From Snowella sp031396835 (lineage in GTDB: Bacteria; Cyanobacteriota; Cyanobacteriia; Cyanobacteriales; Microcystaceae): a stretch of 5,225 nucleotides of DNA. Position numbers and translations under genes: made by a program. The stretch is from the NCBI GenBank assembly GCA_031396835.1, contig JANNLO010000133.1, positions 1-5,225 of the forward strand, given 5' to 3'. Below are positions 4,685 to 5,225 of this stretch, in pieces (the stretch's first letter is position 1; each line of letters begins with the position of its first letter). The notes under the pieces are model-generated. The model did no database searches and was not told the origin of the DNA. It was given only the letters and a program-made list of their open reading frames with translations.

Positions 4685-4899
4685 GGAATTAAAATCGTCT
4701 CTTCAATGGCTTCCTTGGGTAAGCCTCGACGAATATCTGCTAGGCGATCTTCTAGGATGAGTTCAATCGCACTTTTTAGGCTGGCTTTAGCTTCTGTGAT
4801 CGTTTCACCTTGACCATTAGCTCCAGCAATTTCTGGACAGATTGCCCAATAGCCTCCTTCTGTTGCGGCTTCAATAATTGCGGTTAGTTCGGCTTTCAT
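4681..4899 (-). CDS. hicB: HicB-family antitoxin (hicB2), intact
   Basis: This is the 72-residue partner of hicA2. The HicB pattern is clear: MKAELTAIIEAATEGGYWAI, then CPEIAGANGQGETITEAKAS and LKSAIELILE (1-50), fitting GGYxAxxPEhxGxxxxGxTxxEAxxxLxxAI. The C-terminal part up to TILIP holds a short charged helix. No separate DNA-binding domain is visible, so operon autorepression would depend on the complex. ATG 4899 has GGAGAA (4912-4907) seven bases upstream, the best ribosome binding site in the right half of the window. The stop overlaps hicA2 by ATGA. It begins 66 bp after the stop of the neighbouring gene, where an A/T-rich TATTAT could serve as a -10 box but no good -35 is seen. Confidence 0.9.
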   Translation of the reverse strand: MKAELTAIIEAATEGGYWAICPEIAGANGQGETITEAKASLKSAIELILEDRLADIRRGLPKEAIEETILIP

Positions 4900-4906
4900 T
4901 TAAGTT

Positions 4907-4912
4907 TTCTCC
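4907..4912 (-). promoter_or_regulatory. Ribosome binding site of hicB2
   Basis: GGAGAA on the minus strand, seven bases before ATG 4899. It supports this start and strong translation of the antitoxin relative to the coupled toxin. Confidence 0.6.
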
Positions 4913-4965
4913 AATAATAATAAGTTTGGGTTTCTTTTCGTTAATTTGGTTTACAGGAGCAGCGA

Positions 4966-5225
4966 TCACATAGTTGTATTGTTTAATTGTTCCAGAGCTT
5001 TATGAGGAACATTTTTTTCCAAAATAGGATAACCATGAAAAGTTCCAGCATTGTCTGATTGAAATTCATAATATTTCCCCTTGTAATAACTATAAATTTG
5101 TCTGCGATAAGCAATCCCATTATCTAAGGCAACTTGGGCTTCTTCATCACTTAAATCCATCGGAGTTCCTTTAATACCTCGCTCTCCCATTTGTCTATGC
5201 TTTGGACTGGGTTGGTAATGACGGC
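4966..5225 (-). CDS. C-terminal part of a probable larger protein, cut by the window edge
   Basis: The minus-strand frame is open from the right edge to TGA (4968-4966). An internal ATG at 5190 would give 74 residues, but it lacks a Shine-Dalgarno. The 11 codons before it (RHYQPSPKHRQ) look like protein, so the real start probably lies outside. The sequence continues with GIKGTPMDLSDEEAQVALDN, GIAYRRQIYSYYKGKYYEFQ and SDNAGTFHGYPILEKNVP. The order PSPKH, GTPMDLSDEEAQ, YxGKxYEFQxDN, HGYPI resembles small domains I recall at the C-termini of cyanobacterial and other polymorphic-toxin or Rhs-like proteins, but that is from memory and unproven. No signal peptide or membrane segment is visible in this part. 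It is on the same strand as hicB2 and 66 bp upstream of it. Confidence 0.6.
   Translation of the reverse strand, partial: RHYQPSPKHRQMGERGIKGTPMDLSDEEAQVALDNGIAYRRQIYSYYKGKYYEFQSDNAGTFHGYPILEKNVPHKALEQLNNTTM

Overview
The window looks like cyanobacterial chromosome. The supporting evidence is a 5S rRNA of cyanobacterial type, a high-light-inducible (Hli/Scp) one-helix chlorophyll-binding protein, a full-length magnesium chelatase ChlD, and four copies of the HIP1 octamer GCGATCGC, all inside chlD. The moderate to low GC and the density of small hicAB genes fit a unicellular Microcystis/Crocosphaera/Cyanothece-type genome, but I cannot name the species.

The left half (about 1-3178, all plus strand) is ordinary core genome. 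A 5S rRNA closes an rRNA operon and is followed by a strong hairpin-T terminator. Next comes a 56-residue HliD-like gene with a recognisable sigma70-type promoter and an HLR1-like (RpaB) operator over its -10 and start region, ended by its own terminator. chlD follows. A protein that handles chlorophyll during assembly therefore sits directly before the chelatase subunit that commits protoporphyrin IX to chlorophyll. After chlD lies a small gene for a secreted protein of unknown function.

The right half (about 3211-5225, minus strand) is accessory DNA with visible decay. Reading leftwards from the right edge, it holds the C-terminal part of a probable larger protein that runs off the window, an intact hicB-hicA toxin-antitoxin pair overlapping by ATGA, a DUF29 gene one base after hicA, and a second hicB-hicA pair in ruins. 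It ends with a 58-codon remnant of the 3' end of carB that has no start and no upstream gene body.

The main discovery is how the second hicBA pair was broken. A 142-bp element at 3672-3813 has perfect 13-bp terminal inverted repeats (AGCAATTCTCATT) and is flanked by an 11-bp direct repeat (GATGTCTTGAC). It has the form of a MITE inserted ten codons before the end of hicB. Removing the element and one repeat copy restores an in-frame 74-residue HicB whose stop overlaps the hicA start by ATGA, exactly as in the intact neighbouring pair. The hicA of the broken pair also has an in-frame TGA at codon 42, where a CGA-to-TGA change is the simplest explanation. The element carries a perfect 8-1-8 palindrome that looks like a Fur box. 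The other point worth testing is the compact hicB-hicA-DUF29-hicB-hicA arrangement.
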